Assembly: GCA_003247575.1 (NCBI GenBank)
Contig: QJZC01000049.1
Span: 1-64,000, forward strand
Reading direction: 5' to 3'
From: Pseudomonadota bacterium
Lineage (GTDB): Bacteria; Myxococcota_A; UBA9160; SZUA-336
DNA length: 64,000 nucleotides
The notes below the pieces were generated by a model. That model had not been told where the DNA came from, made no database searches, and saw only the letters and a program-made list of their open reading frames with translations. A program made the position numbers and the translations under genes. This document shows, piece after piece, positions 34,716 through 44,544 of the stretch (positions within the stretch are counted from its first letter, which is position 1; every line of letters starts with the position of its first letter).

Positions 34716-36941
34716 GTGCCACCACTCGGCCAGCACGCGATCGTCGTCGGGGCGGGCATCGCGGGCTTGGTCGCCGGGCGCGTGCTCGCCGACCACTACG
34801 CGCAGGTCACGTTGCTGGACCGGGATTCCCTCGAAGATTCCGCCTTGCCGCGGCCGGGCGTGCCGCAGGGGGCTCATCTCCACGCTCTGCTGGCGGGCGG
34901 CTCGATGTCGCTCGAGTTCCTCCTGCCCGGCCTCCAGAAGGATCTCGAGGCGCACGGCGCGGTGCCCTTGGTCGGCGGGCTCGACATCCTGGTGGAACGC
35001 GCGGGGCGCGCACCCGACGCGCGACGAGATCTGGGGCTTCGCTCGTTCTCACTGTCCCGGCCGCTGCTCGAGCTCAGCATTCGTCGGCGCGCATGCGCGC
35101 GCCGGAACCTTCGGATCGAGGGCGGCGTGCGCGTTCGCGAGATCCGCATCGCCGCGAATGGATGCGTGGAAGGCGTCATAGCCTCGGACGGCTCGCTCCA
35201 CCCGGCCGACCTCGTGATCGACGCTTCGGGTCGTGGCGATCTCACCCTGCGCGCACTCGAGACCCATGGTTATCCACTTCCGCGCACCACGGCGATCGGA
35301 GTAGACGTCCACTACGCGACCGGCGTCTTTGCGATTCCGACGGATTCTCGAGTGGACTGGAAGGGGGTCATGACCCTGCCCCCCGCTCCCCACTCGACTC
35401 GCGGCGCGATCATCGCCGAGATGGAAGGACGCCGCTGGATGTGCGGCCTGGGCGGGCGCGGGTCCCAGGCCCCGCCCGGAGACCTCGTCGGCTTTCTTGC
35501 CTATCTGGAGAGCCTCTATTCGCACACGATCTTCCGCGCGGTTCGAGATGCCGAGCTGGTCGGAGCGATCCGGCGCTTCGCGTTCCCCGAGAGCTATCAG
35601 CGCCACTTCGAGGAGCTCGAGCGGTTCCCGATCGGCCTGCTCCCGGTCGGAGATGCCTTGTGCCGCTTCAATCCAGTCTACGGGCAGGGGATGAGCGTGG
35701 CCGCGATTCAGCTGAGGCGCCTCTCCGAGCTCCTCGAAGACGCCCCACCGCCTGCGGAATCGCTCGCGAAGCGGTTCTTCGAGATCGCTGCGGAGGTGCG
35801 CGAAACCCCCTGGAGCACCAGCGCACTCCCAGATCTCGTTTTTCCACAGACCACTGGCGAACGCCCCTCCGACCTCTACCCGCAACTCGCATACACCGCG
35901 GCGCTTCACCAGCTGGCCCAGAGCGACGCGCAGGTCCACGCGCTGCTCAACTCCGTCCTGAGCCTGGTCACCCCGCGCAGCGCGCTGTTCAAGCCTGAGC
36001 TCAGCGCAAGAGTACGGGCGCTCGCCCGCGCGCCGCGTGAGCTGCCTATGGAGCCCGAGACCCTCCGAAGCATCGACACTGAGCTGGTGCGCGAGCTGAT
36101 CTGCTCCCAGTTCCCGAACTGGGCTCACCTGAAGATCGAGCCGGTGCAGCCTGCGGGCTGGGACAATCGGAGCTTCCGACTGGGCACGAACCTCGTGGTC
36201 CGGCTCCCGAGCGCCGCCCGCTACTCTCCCCAGGTGGACAAGGAGCAGCGCTGGCTACCACACTTGGCCGCACGCCTCGAGCTCCCGATCCCGTCACCGG
36301 TCGAGAGGGGCGCTCCCGGATACGGCTACCCGTGGTCTTGGTCGATTCTGCGCTGGATCGAAGGCGACACCGCAAGTCTGGAGCGGATCTCCGACCCCGT
36401 GCGCTTCGCCCGCGATTTGGCTGGATTCCTGCGAAACCTCCACGCCATCGATGCTTCCGGCGGCCCGCGAGCAGGCAGCCACAGCTTTCATCGTGGCGGC
36501 GACCTGCGCGTCTACGACGCCGAGACGCGCAGAACACTCGAGGAACGTCGCGGGGAGCTCGACGTGGAGCATGCCGAGCAAATCTGGGATCTCGCCCTCG
36601 GATCCCAGTTTGAATCGGCACCGGTCTGGCTGCACGGAGACCTCGCCGCGGACAACCTCCTCGTCCGCAACGGAGTGCTCAGCGGGGTCATCGACTTCGG
36701 GTGCTGCGCCGTGGGTGATCCAGCCTGCGACCTGACCATCGCCTGGACGTTTCTGCCTGACGAGGCGCGCACGGCCTTCCGCGAGGAGCTCGCGCTGGAC
36801 CCGGAAACGTGGAGGAGAGCGCGTGGATGGGCCCTCTGGAAGGCCTTGATCACACTCGATCCAACCGCTGCACCGAGCCCCACCGCGAGCGAACGAGCAC
36901 TCCGCGTCATCGAGGAGCTGCTGGGTTCGCCCGAGGTCTAG
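34716..36941 (+). CDS. Fusion of FAD-dependent monooxygenase and aminoglycoside-phosphotransferase-like kinase
   Basis: One uninterrupted reading frame of about 741 residues. The N-terminal ~440 residues are a PHBH-type flavoprotein: HAIVVGAGIAGLVAGRVLADHYAQVTLLDRD is the FAD Rossmann motif, DLVIDASGRGD is the middle motif, and LLPVGDALCRFNPVYGQGMSVAAIQL is the GD motif contacting ribityl-phosphate. From about residue 445 (PMEPETLRSIDTELV) an APH/choline-kinase fold begins: AGWDNRSFRLG, VDKEQRWLPHLA, then catalytic loop HGDLAADNLLVRNG and metal site VIDFGCCAVGDPACDL. Both halves keep their key residues. A GTG at 34716 (GGGAG upstream) or one at 34677 could start it. The joint lies where each family normally ends or begins. 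It might oxidise and phosphorylate the same small molecule; substrate unknown. No partner gene is close. Confidence 0.88.
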   Translation: MPPLGQHAIVVGAGIAGLVAGRVLADHYAQVTLLDRDSLEDSALPRPGVPQGAHLHALLAGGSMSLEFLLPGLQKDLEAHGAVPLVGGLDILVERAGRAPDARRDLGLRSFSLSRPLLELSIRRRACARRNLRIEGGVRVREIRIAANGCVEGVIASDGSLHPADLVIDASGRGDLTLRALETHGYPLPRTTAIGVDVHYATGVFAIPTDSRVDWKGVMTLPPAPHSTRGAIIAEMEGRRWMCGLGGRGSQAPPGDLVGFLAYLESLYSHTIFRAVRDAELVGAIRRFAFPESYQRHFEELERFPIGLLPVGDALCRFNPVYGQGMSVAAIQLRRLSELLEDAPPPAESLAKRFFEIAAEVRETPWSTSALPDLVFPQTTGERPSDLYPQLAYTAALHQLAQSDAQVHALLNSVLSLVTPRSALFKPELSARVRALARAPRELPMEPETLRSIDTELVRELICSQFPNWAHLKIEPVQPAGWDNRSFRLGTNLVVRLPSAARYSPQVDKEQRWLPHLAARLELPIPSPVERGAPGYGYPWSWSILRWIEGDTASLERISDPVRFARDLAGFLRNLHAIDASGGPRAGSHSFHRGGDLRVYDAETRRTLEERRGELDVEHAEQIWDLALGSQFESAPVWLHGDLAADNLLVRNGVLSGVIDFGCCAVGDPACDLTIAWTFLPDEARTAFREELALDPETWRRARGWALWKALITLDPTAAPSPTASERALRVIEELLGSPEV

Positions 36942-37182
36942 CCAGCGAGCACAGCCAGCCGGACCGGAGCCGCGCGCCGTCGCGCCAGAGCGCAACCCGG
37001 CGAGCTCGCCCGAGAGGCGGCAGCCCACCTCGATCGCTTGTGTTCACGAGCCGGACCCGTTATCTGTGCGGCCGCCAACTGTGACGAGACGGTGACGTGA
37101 AGATTCTCCCACCTTGCTGTGCTGGCTCGCAGACGAGCTCGCCTGGCTGGAGCCGAGCCAACCAGAATCTCGGGGACCTGCC

Positions 37183-38427
37183 GTGATCGACGGCATCACC
37201 GGTCTAGCCATCGCCCTGGGCCTGCTGATGGCCTACTCGATCGGGGCGAACGACGTGGCGAATGCCATGGGAACCTCCGTAGGCTCGCGAGCCCTCACGG
37301 TCCGTCGAGCGATTCTGATCGCAGCGGTGCTGGAGTTCGCGGGGGCCTTCCTCGCGGGTGGCGAAGTCACGAAGACGATCCGGGGCGGCATTCTGGATCC
37401 GTCCCTGGCAGGAGAGAACCCGCAGGCAGTGTTGTGCGGCATGCTGGCGTCGCTCACCGCCGCCGGCCTCTGGCTGATCGTAGCCTCGCGTCTCGGATGG
37501 CCCGTCTCGACGACACACTCGATCGTCGGAGCGATCGCCGGCTTCGGCACCGTCGCGCTCGGCTTCGACGCGGTTCAGTGGGGCAAGATCGGCCAGATCG
37601 TCGCCTCGTGGATCGTCTCGCCGCTGCTCTCGGGCACGTTGAGCTTCATCGTGATTCGCATCATCCAGCGGAGCCTGCTCGACCACGCCGACCCCGTGGA
37701 GCGAACCCGCCGCTACGGCTGGGTGTACGTGTTCGTGGTGTTGGTGGTACTGGCGCTGGTCACCCTCTTCAAGGGACTCAAGAACCTGAACCTCGGACTC
37801 GGCTTCGGCGAGTCGCTGCTCCTCGCGATCGCAGTCGCCGGTGTCGGCTCTGCGCTCGGGGGCTACTGGATCCGCCACCTGAACCTCGTCGTCGAGCCCG
37901 AAAGCGGCTCGGGCTTCCGCAACGTAGAACGCATGTTCGTCGTGCTCCAGGTGCTGAGCGCCTGTGCCGTGGCGTTCGCCCACGGCTCCAACGATGTCGC
38001 CAACGCGATCGGGCCGCTTGCCGCCGCCATCTCGATCCAGGATTCCGGCACCGTGGCCGCGAGCGCACCGGTCCCGGCCTGGATGCTCCTCGTGGGTGGG
38101 CTGGGAATCGTCGTCGGGCTCGCGACCCTGGGACCGCGCGTGATGGCGACTGTCGGGGAGCGCGTGACCGAGCTGACCCCGACGCGCGGATACGCCGCCG
38201 AATTCGCGGCCGCACTCACCATCGTGGTCGCGAGCCAGCTGGGCCTGCCGGTCTCTACGACGCACACGCTGATCGGGGCGGTCCTCGGTGTCGGACTGGC
38301 CCGGGGGATCGGAGCGCTGGACTTCCGCGTCGTGGGTACGATCGTCCTCTCGTGGATCGTCACGATCCCCGTCGGGGCCGCCCTGTCGATGTTCTTCTAC
38401 TACTTTTTCAAGGGCTTGTTAACGTAG
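37183..38427 (+). CDS. PiT-family inorganic phosphate transporter
   Basis: A 414-residue polytopic transporter with the duplicated PiT signature: YSIGANDVANAMGTSVGSRALT in the first half and FAHGSNDVANAIGPLAAAI in the second, plus GWPVSTTHSIVGAIAG and GLPVSTTHTLIGAVLG. It imports phosphate (often as a metal-phosphate) with H+ or Na+. The GTG at 37183 with CGGGGA upstream is preferred over a TTG at 37114 whose extra 23 residues lack family sequence. It is followed 80 bases later by the DUF47 partner. Confidence 0.93.
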   Translation: MIDGITGLAIALGLLMAYSIGANDVANAMGTSVGSRALTVRRAILIAAVLEFAGAFLAGGEVTKTIRGGILDPSLAGENPQAVLCGMLASLTAAGLWLIVASRLGWPVSTTHSIVGAIAGFGTVALGFDAVQWGKIGQIVASWIVSPLLSGTLSFIVIRIIQRSLLDHADPVERTRRYGWVYVFVVLVVLALVTLFKGLKNLNLGLGFGESLLLAIAVAGVGSALGGYWIRHLNLVVEPESGSGFRNVERMFVVLQVLSACAVAFAHGSNDVANAIGPLAAAISIQDSGTVAASAPVPAWMLLVGGLGIVVGLATLGPRVMATVGERVTELTPTRGYAAEFAAALTIVVASQLGLPVSTTHTLIGAVLGVGLARGIGALDFRVVGTIVLSWIVTIPVGAALSMFFYYFFKGLLT

Positions 38428-38507
38428 GTAGTCGTCGAAGGTCAGCACTCCGCGACGGCGCACAAGCCGCTGCAGGGCGCGGGACCCGGAACCACCAGGG
38501 GAGTCTC

Positions 38508-39176
38508 ATGTCGATCCTCGACCTGTTCGCCAAATCGCCGTTCAAGCCGATGCAGGAACACATGCAGGTCGTGCTGCAGACGGTGAAGCTGCTGCATCCG
38601 TTACTGCTGTCGCTGGCAGACGGCAACGACGCACGGATCGGTGAGCTGCAGCGACAGATCGACGACCTCGAAGGCAAGGCAGATACGCTCAAGAACGACC
38701 TGCGCGCACATCTCCCCAAGCGCTTGCTGCTGCCGGTGGATCGCCGCGACCTGCTCGAGATCCTCAGCCTGCAGGATACGATCGCGGATCTGTGTCAGGA
38801 CGTCGCCGATCTACTCATCGAGCGAGAGATGCCCGTGCCATCTCTCATGCGCGAGCCGCTGCTCGCACTCGCGCAAGCGGTCGAGGCGACGTGCGAGCAC
38901 TCCGCCAAGGTGATCTCTCGGCTCGACGAGCTGCTCGAGCTCGGCTTCCGCGGCCGCGAGGCCGAGCGCGTCGAGCAGATGATCGACGAGCTCGGCCGCA
39001 TGGAAGCCCAGACCGACGAGCTGCAGACCCAGCTGATCCGCGCCGTCTTTCGCCTCGAATCGGAGATGTCGGCGGTGAGCGTCATGCTGTGGTACCAGCT
39101 TGCGCACCAGATCGCCGGGATCGCCGACAATGCGGAGAAGGTCGGCAATCGGGTGCGCTTGCTGATCGCGTCCTGA
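38508..39176 (+). CDS. DUF47/TIGR00153 family PhoU-like protein
   Basis: A 222-residue all-helical protein of the PhoU-related DUF47 family (SPFKPMQEHMQVVLQTVKLL, DLEGKADTLKNDLRAHLPKRLLLPVDRRDLLEILSLQDTIADLCQDVADLL, YQLAHQIAGIADNAEKVGNRVRLLIA). Members are almost always beside a PiT transporter and are thought to regulate it. The ATG at 38508 has AGGGGAG upstream. It ends 3 bases before the acnB stop, tail to tail. Confidence 0.93.
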   Translation: MSILDLFAKSPFKPMQEHMQVVLQTVKLLHPLLLSLADGNDARIGELQRQIDDLEGKADTLKNDLRAHLPKRLLLPVDRRDLLEILSLQDTIADLCQDVADLLIEREMPVPSLMREPLLALAQAVEATCEHSAKVISRLDELLELGFRGREAERVEQMIDELGRMEAQTDELQTQLIRAVFRLESEMSAVSVMLWYQLAHQIAGIADNAEKVGNRVRLLIAS

Positions 39177-39179
39177 GCC

Positions 39180-41747
39180 TCACGCGGCGGGCTGCGCCCG
39201 CTGCGCTGCCTGCGTGAACTCCGGAAGCTGGTCGAAGTTCAGATATCGGTAGACGTCTGCCGCCATCGTATCCAGCTCGGCCGCGTACTGGAGATACTCC
39301 TCTCGAGTCGGGATACGCCCGACGATCGCCGCCACTGCCGCGACCTCTGCCGAAGCGAGGTACACGTTCGCCCCCTTGCCCAGGCGATTCGGGAAGTTGC
39401 GCGTCGAAGTACTGACGACCGTCGCACCCGGCGCCACGCGCGCTTGGTTACCCATGCAGAGCGAGCAGCCCGGCGTCTCGGTGCGCGCCCCGGCCAGCGC
39501 GAAGCTCGCGTAGTGGCCCTCTTCGGTGAGCTGCGCCTTGTCCATCTTCGTGGGAGGCACGACCCACAGGCGCGTCGGCACGGGCTCGCCGTACTGAGCG
39601 AGCAGGCGCGATGCGGCCCGGAAGTGCCCGATGTTGGTCATGCACGATCCGATGAACACCTCGTCTACGCTCTCGCCCGCAACCTCGGACAGCGGCTTCA
39701 CGTCGTCCGGATCATTCGGGCAAGCCAGCAGCGGCTCCTTGATCTGATCGATGTCGATCTCGATCACCTTCGCGTACTCGGCGTTCGCATCGGGCTCGAG
39801 CAGCTCGGGCTTGCTGAGCCACTCCTCCATCGCAGCGGCACGGCGCTCGAGGGTGCGCGCATCGCCGTAGCCCTCGGCAATCATCCAGCGCAGCATCACG
39901 ACGTTCGACTGCAGGTACTCGACGATCGGCTCCTTGGAGAGCCGGATCGTACAGCCAGCGGCGGAGCGCTCGGCCGTCGCGTCGCTGAGCTCGAAGGCCT
40001 GCTCGACCTTGAGATCGGGCAACCCCTCGATCTCGATGATGCGCCCCGAGAAGACGTTCTTCTTCCCTTCCTTCGCAACGGTGAGATCCCCGCTCTGGAT
40101 GGCCGCATAGGGAATTGCGTTGACCAGGTCGCGCAAGGTGATCCCCGGCTGCAGGCTGCCGCGGAAGCGCACCAGGACAGACTCGGGCATGTCGAGCGGC
40201 ATCACCCCGAGGGCGGCGGCGAACGCGACCAACCCCGATCCCGCTGGGAACGAGATTCCGAGCGGGAAGCGCGTATGCGAGTCGCCGCCCGTGCCCACCT
40301 GATCGGGAAGCAGCATGCGATTGAGCCAGGAATGGATGATGCCATCGCCAGGTCGCAGCGCGACTCCACCGCGCGTGCGGAAGAAATCGGGCAGGCTGTG
40401 GTGCGTCTCGACGTCTACTGGCTTGGGATAGGCCGCCGTGTGACAGAAGCTCTGCATGACCAGATCCGCCGAGAACCCGAGGCAAGCGAGTTCCTTGAGC
40501 TCGTCGCGGGTCATCGGCCCGGTCGTGTCCTGCGAGCCCACGGTGCTCATCCGCGGCTCGCAGTAGGTCCCCGGTCGCACGCCGGCGACACCGCACGCCC
40601 GACCGACGATCTTCTGAGCCAGTGTGAAACCCTTGTTGGACTCCTTGGGCGGTGTCGGTCGCGCAAAGACCGTGGAAGCGCCCAGACCGAGCGCCTCGCG
40701 TGCTCGATCCGAGAGGCTGCGGCCGATGATCAGCGGAATGCGCCCACCGGCGCGCACCTCGTCGAGCAGCACGGGGGAGCGGAGCTCGAAGCTGGAGAGG
40801 GTGTTGCCCGCCGCGTCGGTGATCTTGCCGGCGTAGGGATGGATCGTCACCACAGCCCCCATGTCGAGTGCACTCACGTCACACTCGATGGGAAGCGCGC
40901 CGGAGTCTTCCATGGTGTTGAAGAAGATCGGGGCGATCTTCCCTCCGAGGCACACGCCCCCGACCCGCTTGTTCGGGAGGTGTGGGATGTCCTCTCCGAT
41001 GTGCCAGATCACGGAGTTCGTGGCGGACTTACGCGACGAGCCGGTCCCGACGACGTCGCCCACGTAGGCCACCGGATGTCCCTGCTGCTTCAGCTCGGCG
41101 ATCTGCGCCGGGGCATCCGTGATGCCCTCGCGCGGGTTCTTCAACATCGCCAACGCGTGCAACGGGATGTCGGGGCGCGACCAAGCATCGACCGCCGGCG
41201 AGAGATCGTCGGTGTTCGTCTCTCCGGTGACCTTGAACACCGTGACGGTGATCTCTTGCGGAACTTCGGGACGGCTGGTGAACCATTCCGCATCCGCCCA
41301 CGACTGGAGCACGCGCTTCGCGTTGTCGTTGCCGAGGTCGGCCTTTTCCTTCACGTCGTGGAAGGCATCGAACATGAGCAGGGTATGGGACAGCTCGCGC
41401 GCCGCATGGGAGCCGAGCGCGGCGTCATCGAGCAGTTCGATCAAGGTGGCGATGTTGTAGCCCCCGACCATGGTGCCGAGCAGCTCCACCGCGCGTTCGC
41501 GGTCCACGAGCGGCGACTGCGCCTCTCCCTTGGCCACGGCGGACAGGAAGGCCGCCTTCACATAGGCCGCCGGGTCTACCCCCGCGGGAACCCGATCGCA
41601 GAGGAGCTCGAGCAGGAGCTGCTCCTCGCCAGCGGGAGGCGCCTTCAACAGCTCGACCAGAGCCGCGGTCTGCTCGGCATCGAGGGGAAGGGGCACGATT
41701 CCCTGGGCTGCACGTTCCTGGACATGCTGCTTGTACGCATCCAACAT
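39180..41747 (-). CDS. acnB: Aconitate hydratase B
   Basis: An 855-residue aconitase, close to the 865 of the E. coli enzyme. It interconverts citrate and isocitrate (and often 2-methylisocitrate) in the TCA and methylcitrate cycles. N-terminal HEAT-like region ([21 protein letters not shown]), swivelling domain ([18 protein letters not shown]), then the catalytic domains with [38 protein letters not shown] and [11 protein letters not shown] giving the three cluster Cys residues, and [21 protein letters not shown] precedes the ATG at 41747. It is divergent from a LysR regulator. Confidence 0.97.
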   Translation of the reverse strand: MLDAYKQHVQERAAQGIVPLPLDAEQTAALVELLKAPPAGEEQLLLELLCDRVPAGVDPAAYVKAAFLSAVAKGEAQSPLVDRERAVELLGTMVGGYNIATLIELLDDAALGSHAARELSHTLLMFDAFHDVKEKADLGNDNAKRVLQSWADAEWFTSRPEVPQEITVTVFKVTGETNTDDLSPAVDAWSRPDIPLHALAMLKNPREGITDAPAQIAELKQQGHPVAYVGDVVGTGSSRKSATNSVIWHIGEDIPHLPNKRVGGVCLGGKIAPIFFNTMEDSGALPIECDVSALDMGAVVTIHPYAGKITDAAGNTLSSFELRSPVLLDEVRAGGRIPLIIGRSLSDRAREALGLGASTVFARPTPPKESNKGFTLAQKIVGRACGVAGVRPGTYCEPRMSTVGSQDTTGPMTRDELKELACLGFSADLVMQSFCHTAAYPKPVDVETHHSLPDFFRTRGGVALRPGDGIIHSWLNRMLLPDQVGTGGDSHTRFPLGISFPAGSGLVAFAAALGVMPLDMPESVLVRFRGSLQPGITLRDLVNAIPYAAIQSGDLTVAKEGKKNVFSGRIIEIEGLPDLKVEQAFELSDATAERSAAGCTIRLSKEPIVEYLQSNVVMLRWMIAEGYGDARTLERRAAAMEEWLSKPELLEPDANAEYAKVIEIDIDQIKEPLLACPNDPDDVKPLSEVAGESVDEVFIGSCMTNIGHFRAASRLLAQYGEPVPTRLWVVPPTKMDKAQLTEEGHYASFALAGARTETPGCSLCMGNQARVAPGATVVSTSTRNFPNRLGKGANVYLASAEVAAVAAIVGRIPTREEYLQYAAELDTMAADVYRYLNFDQLPEFTQAAQRAQPAA

Positions 41748-41811
41748 GGGTCTTCTCCTTTGGGTTGGCGCAAGGGATAGCGCAGCCTCGGACATGCGTA
41801 AAACGGATATT

Positions 41812-41841
41812 TTGCATGAATACCATGCTACTGTTGCATGA
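41812..41841. promoter_or_regulatory. Phased TTGCATGA repeats, likely LysR operator
   Basis: Two identical TTGCATGA octamers at 41812-41819 and 41834-41841 are spaced 22 bases apart (about two helical turns). Between them CATGC (41824-41828) forms an inverted repeat with GCATG (41814-41818). The second copy covers the start codon of the LysR gene. They lie in the 90-base gap between acnB and lysR, so binding could control both genes. LysR regulators typically bind such sites. Confidence 0.5.
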
Positions 41842-42767
41842 TGGATCTGGAGCTCCTGCGCTCGCTGGTCTCGGTATCGGAGCACGGGGCCATCACCGAG
41901 GCCGCGCGCGTCCTCGGCCTCAGTCAGTCGGCACTCTCACGTCGAATCCTGCAGCTCGAAGAGGCGCTCGGTACGTCCTTGCTCGAGCGCAGTCGCCGCG
42001 GGGCGAGCCTGACCGAGATGGGGCGCCTCGCGGTAGCGGAGGGGCGCGATCTGCTGGAGCGCTACGACCGGCTGCGCGGCGATATTGCCGCACACCTGCG
42101 CCACGAGGCCGGTAGCGTCCGCATCGGCGGCGGCGCGACCGCCGTGTCCTTCCTGTTGCCCCGAGCCATCGCGAGCTTCCAGCGCCGACATCCGGGCATT
42201 CGCTTCCAGCTCAAGGAGGCGAGCAGCAACGAGATCGAGAACGACGTCGCCCAAGAGAGGCTCGAGCTGGGCATCGTCACCCTGCCGACCCGCAATCGAG
42301 AGCTCGCAGTCCGCCCGCTCTACGACGATCGCATCGTCCTGGTGGGCGCACGCGAACACCCGCTCACGGAGCAGCGGCGCCCCCCGCTCTCGGCACTGCG
42401 CGACCAAGCCCTGGTGGGCTTCGAGGCCGATAGCGCGATCCGCAGGCTGATCGATGGGGCCCTGCGACAGGCGGGTGTCTCGGTCAATGTCGTGATGGAG
42501 CTGCGCTCGATCGCCGCCATCCTGCAGATGGTCGCGCTGACTCGCAACCTGGCGTTCGTGAGCGAGCTCGGCCTGCGCGGTGCCCGCGGGGTGCGCGTGA
42601 TCCCCCTGCGCGGCCTGGCGATCGTCCGGTCACTCGCAGTGATTCAGAAGCGGAGTCGTCCGCTGTCTCCGGCCGCGAGCGCATTCATCGAGCGGCTGGA
42701 CGCCGAGCTCGGATCCGCGCATCGATCGCGGGACGGGGGGCATCCGCCACCGGGCGCAGCACCGTAG
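41838..42767 (+). CDS. LysR-family transcriptional regulator
   Basis: A 309-residue regulator. Winged helix-turn-helix at residues 1-60 ([59 protein letters not shown]), then the effector-binding periplasmic-protein fold ([35 protein letters not shown]). It is divergent from acnB, which it may regulate, with phased repeats between them. No strong ribosome site is visible; an ATG three bases later is equally possible. Its 3' end overlaps the convergent methyltransferase by 83 bases. Confidence 0.93.
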   Translation: MMDLELLRSLVSVSEHGAITEAARVLGLSQSALSRRILQLEEALGTSLLERSRRGASLTEMGRLAVAEGRDLLERYDRLRGDIAAHLRHEAGSVRIGGGATAVSFLLPRAIASFQRRHPGIRFQLKEASSNEIENDVAQERLELGIVTLPTRNRELAVRPLYDDRIVLVGAREHPLTEQRRPPLSALRDQALVGFEADSAIRRLIDGALRQAGVSVNVVMELRSIAAILQMVALTRNLAFVSELGLRGARGVRVIPLRGLAIVRSLAVIQKRSRPLSPAASAFIERLDAELGSAHRSRDGGHPPPGAAP

Positions 42768-43302
42768 CGGCCTCTTCCACCTCGAGGCCGAGAGCCGCGA
42801 GCTCGGTGCGAAGCGATTCCGGGTCCCAGAGGACATCGCGATCGCTCGGCCCACCGAAGCCGTCAGTCAGGTTGGCCCTCGCGTGCCCGATGCCGAAGAG
42901 TCCCGCGCCAGGTGCCAGCGCGGAGGCGGCGCGCGGCCAGACACCGCGCATGTCGGCACTGGGGAGCTGCAGATAGGAGACGAGCACCCACTCGAACGCC
43001 CCCGGCTTTGGCTCGTAGCGGGTGACATCGGCTTGCACGAACTCGAGCTCGACTCCCTCTCGGGCAGCGAGCGCGCGACCCCGCTCGATGGCGACCCGTG
43101 AGAAGTCCAGCGCGACCACACGCCAACCTCGCGCTGCCAACCAGATCGCGTTGCGCCCCTCTCCGCAGGCGAGGTCGAGCACGCGTCCCGTGGGCGCGAC
43201 GGTCTCGAACGCCGCGGCAACGAATCGGTTGGGTGCAGCGCCCCAGACCAGATCCTGCACCGCATAGCGCTCGTCCCAGTAGTCCTGCTTGAAGCTTGCC
43301 AT
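42685..43302 (-). CDS. Class I SAM-dependent methyltransferase (TehB-like)
   Basis: A 205-residue soluble methyltransferase. The opening FKQDYWDERYAVQDLVWGAAPN and SAM-binding motif VLDLACGEGRNAIWLAARGWRVVALDFS match TehB/thiopurine-type small methyltransferases. The ATG at 43302 has GGGAGG upstream. It converges on and overlaps the LysR gene by 83 bases and is divergent from the Mla operon. Substrate unknown. Confidence 0.88.
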   Translation of the reverse strand: MASFKQDYWDERYAVQDLVWGAAPNRFVAAAFETVAPTGRVLDLACGEGRNAIWLAARGWRVVALDFSRVAIERGRALAAREGVELEFVQADVTRYEPKPGAFEWVLVSYLQLPSADMRGVWPRAASALAPGAGLFGIGHARANLTDGFGGPSDRDVLWDPESLRTELAALGLEVEEAATVLRPVADAPRPAIDARIRARRPAAR

Positions 43303-43381
43303 CCAACCTCCCCGCGCACCCCTCGCCGCGGCCCGTCCGAGCACCCCGACGATGCGCCGATCCCTGGGGTACTCTACGCAG

Positions 43382-44536
43382 ATGGTTGCACCTGCACAGC
43401 CCGGCCGCACCGACCCCGCGCCGATGCGAAGTGCGGAGCTGCGCGTCGCTGAAGCCACCGACGACACCCTGCAGGTGGCGCTCGCAGGGCACCTCGACTC
43501 TCGCGCACTCGAGCAGCTGTGGCAGGCGGGCATGCGCGCCATCGAACGCAGCGGCGCGCGGCGCGTGCGGGTCGATCTGGGCGATGTGTCCTACTGCGAT
43601 GCGGCGGGAGCTCGCTTTCTCGTCGCCCTGCGTGACCTCGCCGGAAGCCGCGGCTTCGAGCTCGCAGCCGCCTCCGAACAGACCTTGCGACTGATGGAGC
43701 TCGTTGCACCGTCCCCGCGATCGCGGACCGAGAGCAGGTCCCGCTGGGACCCCATTTCGGCGCTCGGCCGCCTCGCGGTCCAGCAGCTGAGCGAGCTATG
43801 GCAGCTGATCGCATTCACCGGAGAGTTCTGCGTGATGCTGGCGCGCTGCTGCGTGAAGCCGCGCGAGCTTCGCTTCCGCGACGTGATCCGCGTGGCCGAG
43901 AGCGCAGGCGTCGGTGCGATTCCCATCGTGCTGCTGATCGGCTTCCTGCTCGGCCTGATCCTCTCCTTCCAGTCCGCAATTCCCATGCGTCGCTTCGGCG
44001 CGCAGGCCTTCATCGCCGACCTGCTCGGGATCTCGCTGCTACGTGAGCTCGGCCCGCTGATGGCGTCGATCCTACTGGCCGCGCGCTCCGGCTCGGCTTT
44101 CGCCGCAGAGCTCGGGACGATGCGCGTGAACGAGGAGATCGACGCCCTCACGACGATGGGACTCGAGCCGGTCCGCTTCCTGGTGCTGCCGCGGGTGCTC
44201 GCCGCCCTGCTCGTCGTCCCCACCTTGGCGCTGCTGCTGAACGTCGCCGGACTCACCGGTGGCGCGGTCGTGTATCTCTCGCTCGATCTTCCTGTATCCA
44301 CGTTCCTGTCGCGCGTGAGTGATGCAGCCACGGTAGGAGACATGCTCGGGGGTCTGTTCAAGGGCTGCGTCTTCGGCACCCTGGTCGGTGGCATCGGCTG
44401 CCTGCGCGGGCTGCAAGCAGGTGGGGGCGCAGGTGCAGTGGGCGAAGCGGCGACGCGCTCCGTGGTGAGCGCGATCATCCTGATCACCATCACCGACGGC
44501 ATCTTCGCCGTGCTCTTCTACAACCTGGGGATCTGA
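43382..44536 (+). CDS. mlaE: MlaE-family lipid ABC permease with N-terminal STAS domain
   Basis: A 384-residue permease for inter-membrane lipid transport. Residues about 15-115 form a STAS domain (VALAGHLDSRALEQLWQAGM, VRVDLGDVSYCDAAGARFLVAL), followed by a MlaE permease with GFLLGLILSFQSAIPMRRFGAQAFIADLLGISLLRELGPLMASILLAARSGSAFAAELGTMRVNEEIDALTTMG. In E. coli the STAS protein is the separate MlaB; the fusion is common in other proteobacteria. The start is ambiguous (ATG at 43382 or 43424). The permease sits in the inner membrane with MlaF and MlaD, which follow directly. Confidence 0.92.
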   Translation: MVAPAQPGRTDPAPMRSAELRVAEATDDTLQVALAGHLDSRALEQLWQAGMRAIERSGARRVRVDLGDVSYCDAAGARFLVALRDLAGSRGFELAAASEQTLRLMELVAPSPRSRTESRSRWDPISALGRLAVQQLSELWQLIAFTGEFCVMLARCCVKPRELRFRDVIRVAESAGVGAIPIVLLIGFLLGLILSFQSAIPMRRFGAQAFIADLLGISLLRELGPLMASILLAARSGSAFAAELGTMRVNEEIDALTTMGLEPVRFLVLPRVLAALLVVPTLALLLNVAGLTGGAVVYLSLDLPVSTFLSRVSDAATVGDMLGGLFKGCVFGTLVGGIGCLRGLQAGGGAGAVGEAATRSVVSAIILITITDGIFAVLFYNLGI

Positions 44537-44544
44537 GAACCGTG

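Noticed and set aside
36030-36060. Treating the kinase half of the monooxygenase fusion as a separate resistance gene starting at the ATG at 36048
   Set aside because: No ribosome site precedes that ATG and the frame is open through the joint. The kinase's substrate cannot be called from sequence, so no resistance claim is made.
37119-38507. In-frame extension of the DUF47 protein back through the phosphate transporter
   Set aside because: The extension is Arg-rich shadow sequence over the PiT gene. The DUF47 N-terminus with its own ribosome site is at 38508.
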